Part shown: positions 33,753-33,836 of the stretch, in pieces
How the letters are laid out: every line of letters starts with the position of its first letter
Numbering within the stretch: position 1 is the stretch's first letter
Assembly (NCBI GenBank): GCA_027486095.1
Contig: JAIXPT010000429.1
Location: 1-33,836, forward strand
Source of the DNA: Planctomycetaceae bacterium
Lineage (GTDB): Bacteria > Planctomycetota > Planctomycetia > Pirellulales > UBA1268
Direction of reading: 5' to 3'
DNA: 33,836 bases
Made by a program: the position numbers and the translations under genes
The notes under the pieces: model-generated
What the model saw: the letters and a program-made list of their open reading frames with translations, nothing else
Told to the model about the DNA's origin: nothing
Databases searched by the model: none

Positions 33753-33836
33753 GGAAGCCCGAGGCGTAAGCCGAGAGGATGCCCGGATTGCAAACAGCCA
33801 CGCGTATTCCCTTCGGCTCACGCCTCGGGCTTCCTC
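33753..33836. repeat. Large palindromic repeat cut by the window end
   Basis: GGAAGCCCGAGGCGTAAGCCGA at 33753-33774 is complementary, with one mismatch (A opposite C in GTAAG/CTCAC), to TCGGCTCACGCCTCGGGCTTCC ending at 33834. A loop of about 38 bases separates the arms. The element runs to the last base, so its full extent is unknown. One arm recurs at the sucC stop (31881-31908), so it is a dispersed repeat and not a one-off hairpin. Confidence 0.75.

Overview
The window (about two-thirds GC by eye) looks like a chromosomal segment from a planctomycete, probably Pirellulales-like. Three features point there: a YTV-repeat cell-wall protein at the left edge, a BBP7-type outer-membrane barrel protein, and a secreted FG-GAP protein carrying a variant of the LEPR-XLL-like N-terminal motif. 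This placement rests on recognised family signatures, not on a database search.

Layout. (1) 24-4864: three envelope genes, namely a Cys-rich YTV-repeat protein closed by a strong terminator, a secreted FG-GAP/FKBP fusion, and a convergent BBP7 barrel. (2) 5035-9961, plus strand: a tightly packed run of a sulfotransferase, a GT90/CAP10-like transferase, a GT2, a rhamnan-synthesis-F (RgpF-like) protein and a methyltransferase. (3) 18507-9979, minus strand: seven genes in one run, namely a double-domain GT2, two methyltransferases, a polytopic GT-C-like membrane protein, two SDR sugar-nucleotide epimerases (one CDP-paratose-2-epimerase-like) and a DPM1-like GT2. (4) 18759-22632: a second sulfotransferase and three methyltransferases in mixed orientation. 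(5) 29522-22740, minus strand: a dTDP-rhamnose operon (rfbC-like, rfbA, rfbD, rfbB) followed by a GT4-GT2 fusion that is split by a one-base frameshift, then an FkbM-type methyltransferase. (6) 29653-30603: a further GT-A transferase, possibly CAP59-like. (7) 30704-33669: core metabolism, with sucC, sucD and a lutA-like Fe-S protein. The window ends inside a large palindromic repeat whose consensus also supplies the last codons and stop of sucC.

Taken together, about 5-30 kb reads as one large surface-glycan locus. It makes dTDP-rhamnose, contains about seven glycosyltransferase genes plus RgpF, and has seven methyltransferases and two sulfotransferases. The likely product is a methylated, sulfated, rhamnose-containing glycan (inference). 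No flippase, Wzy polymerase, ABC exporter or initiating phosphoglycosyltransferase is visible. No tRNA, rRNA, CRISPR array or insertion sequence was seen. All gene-free gaps are shorter than 300 bp. The points most worth a second look are the frameshifted GT4-GT2 gene, a C-terminal helix shared by two methyltransferases, CAP10-like and CAP59-like enzymes in one bacterial locus, the FKBP fusion, and the repeat that ends sucC.
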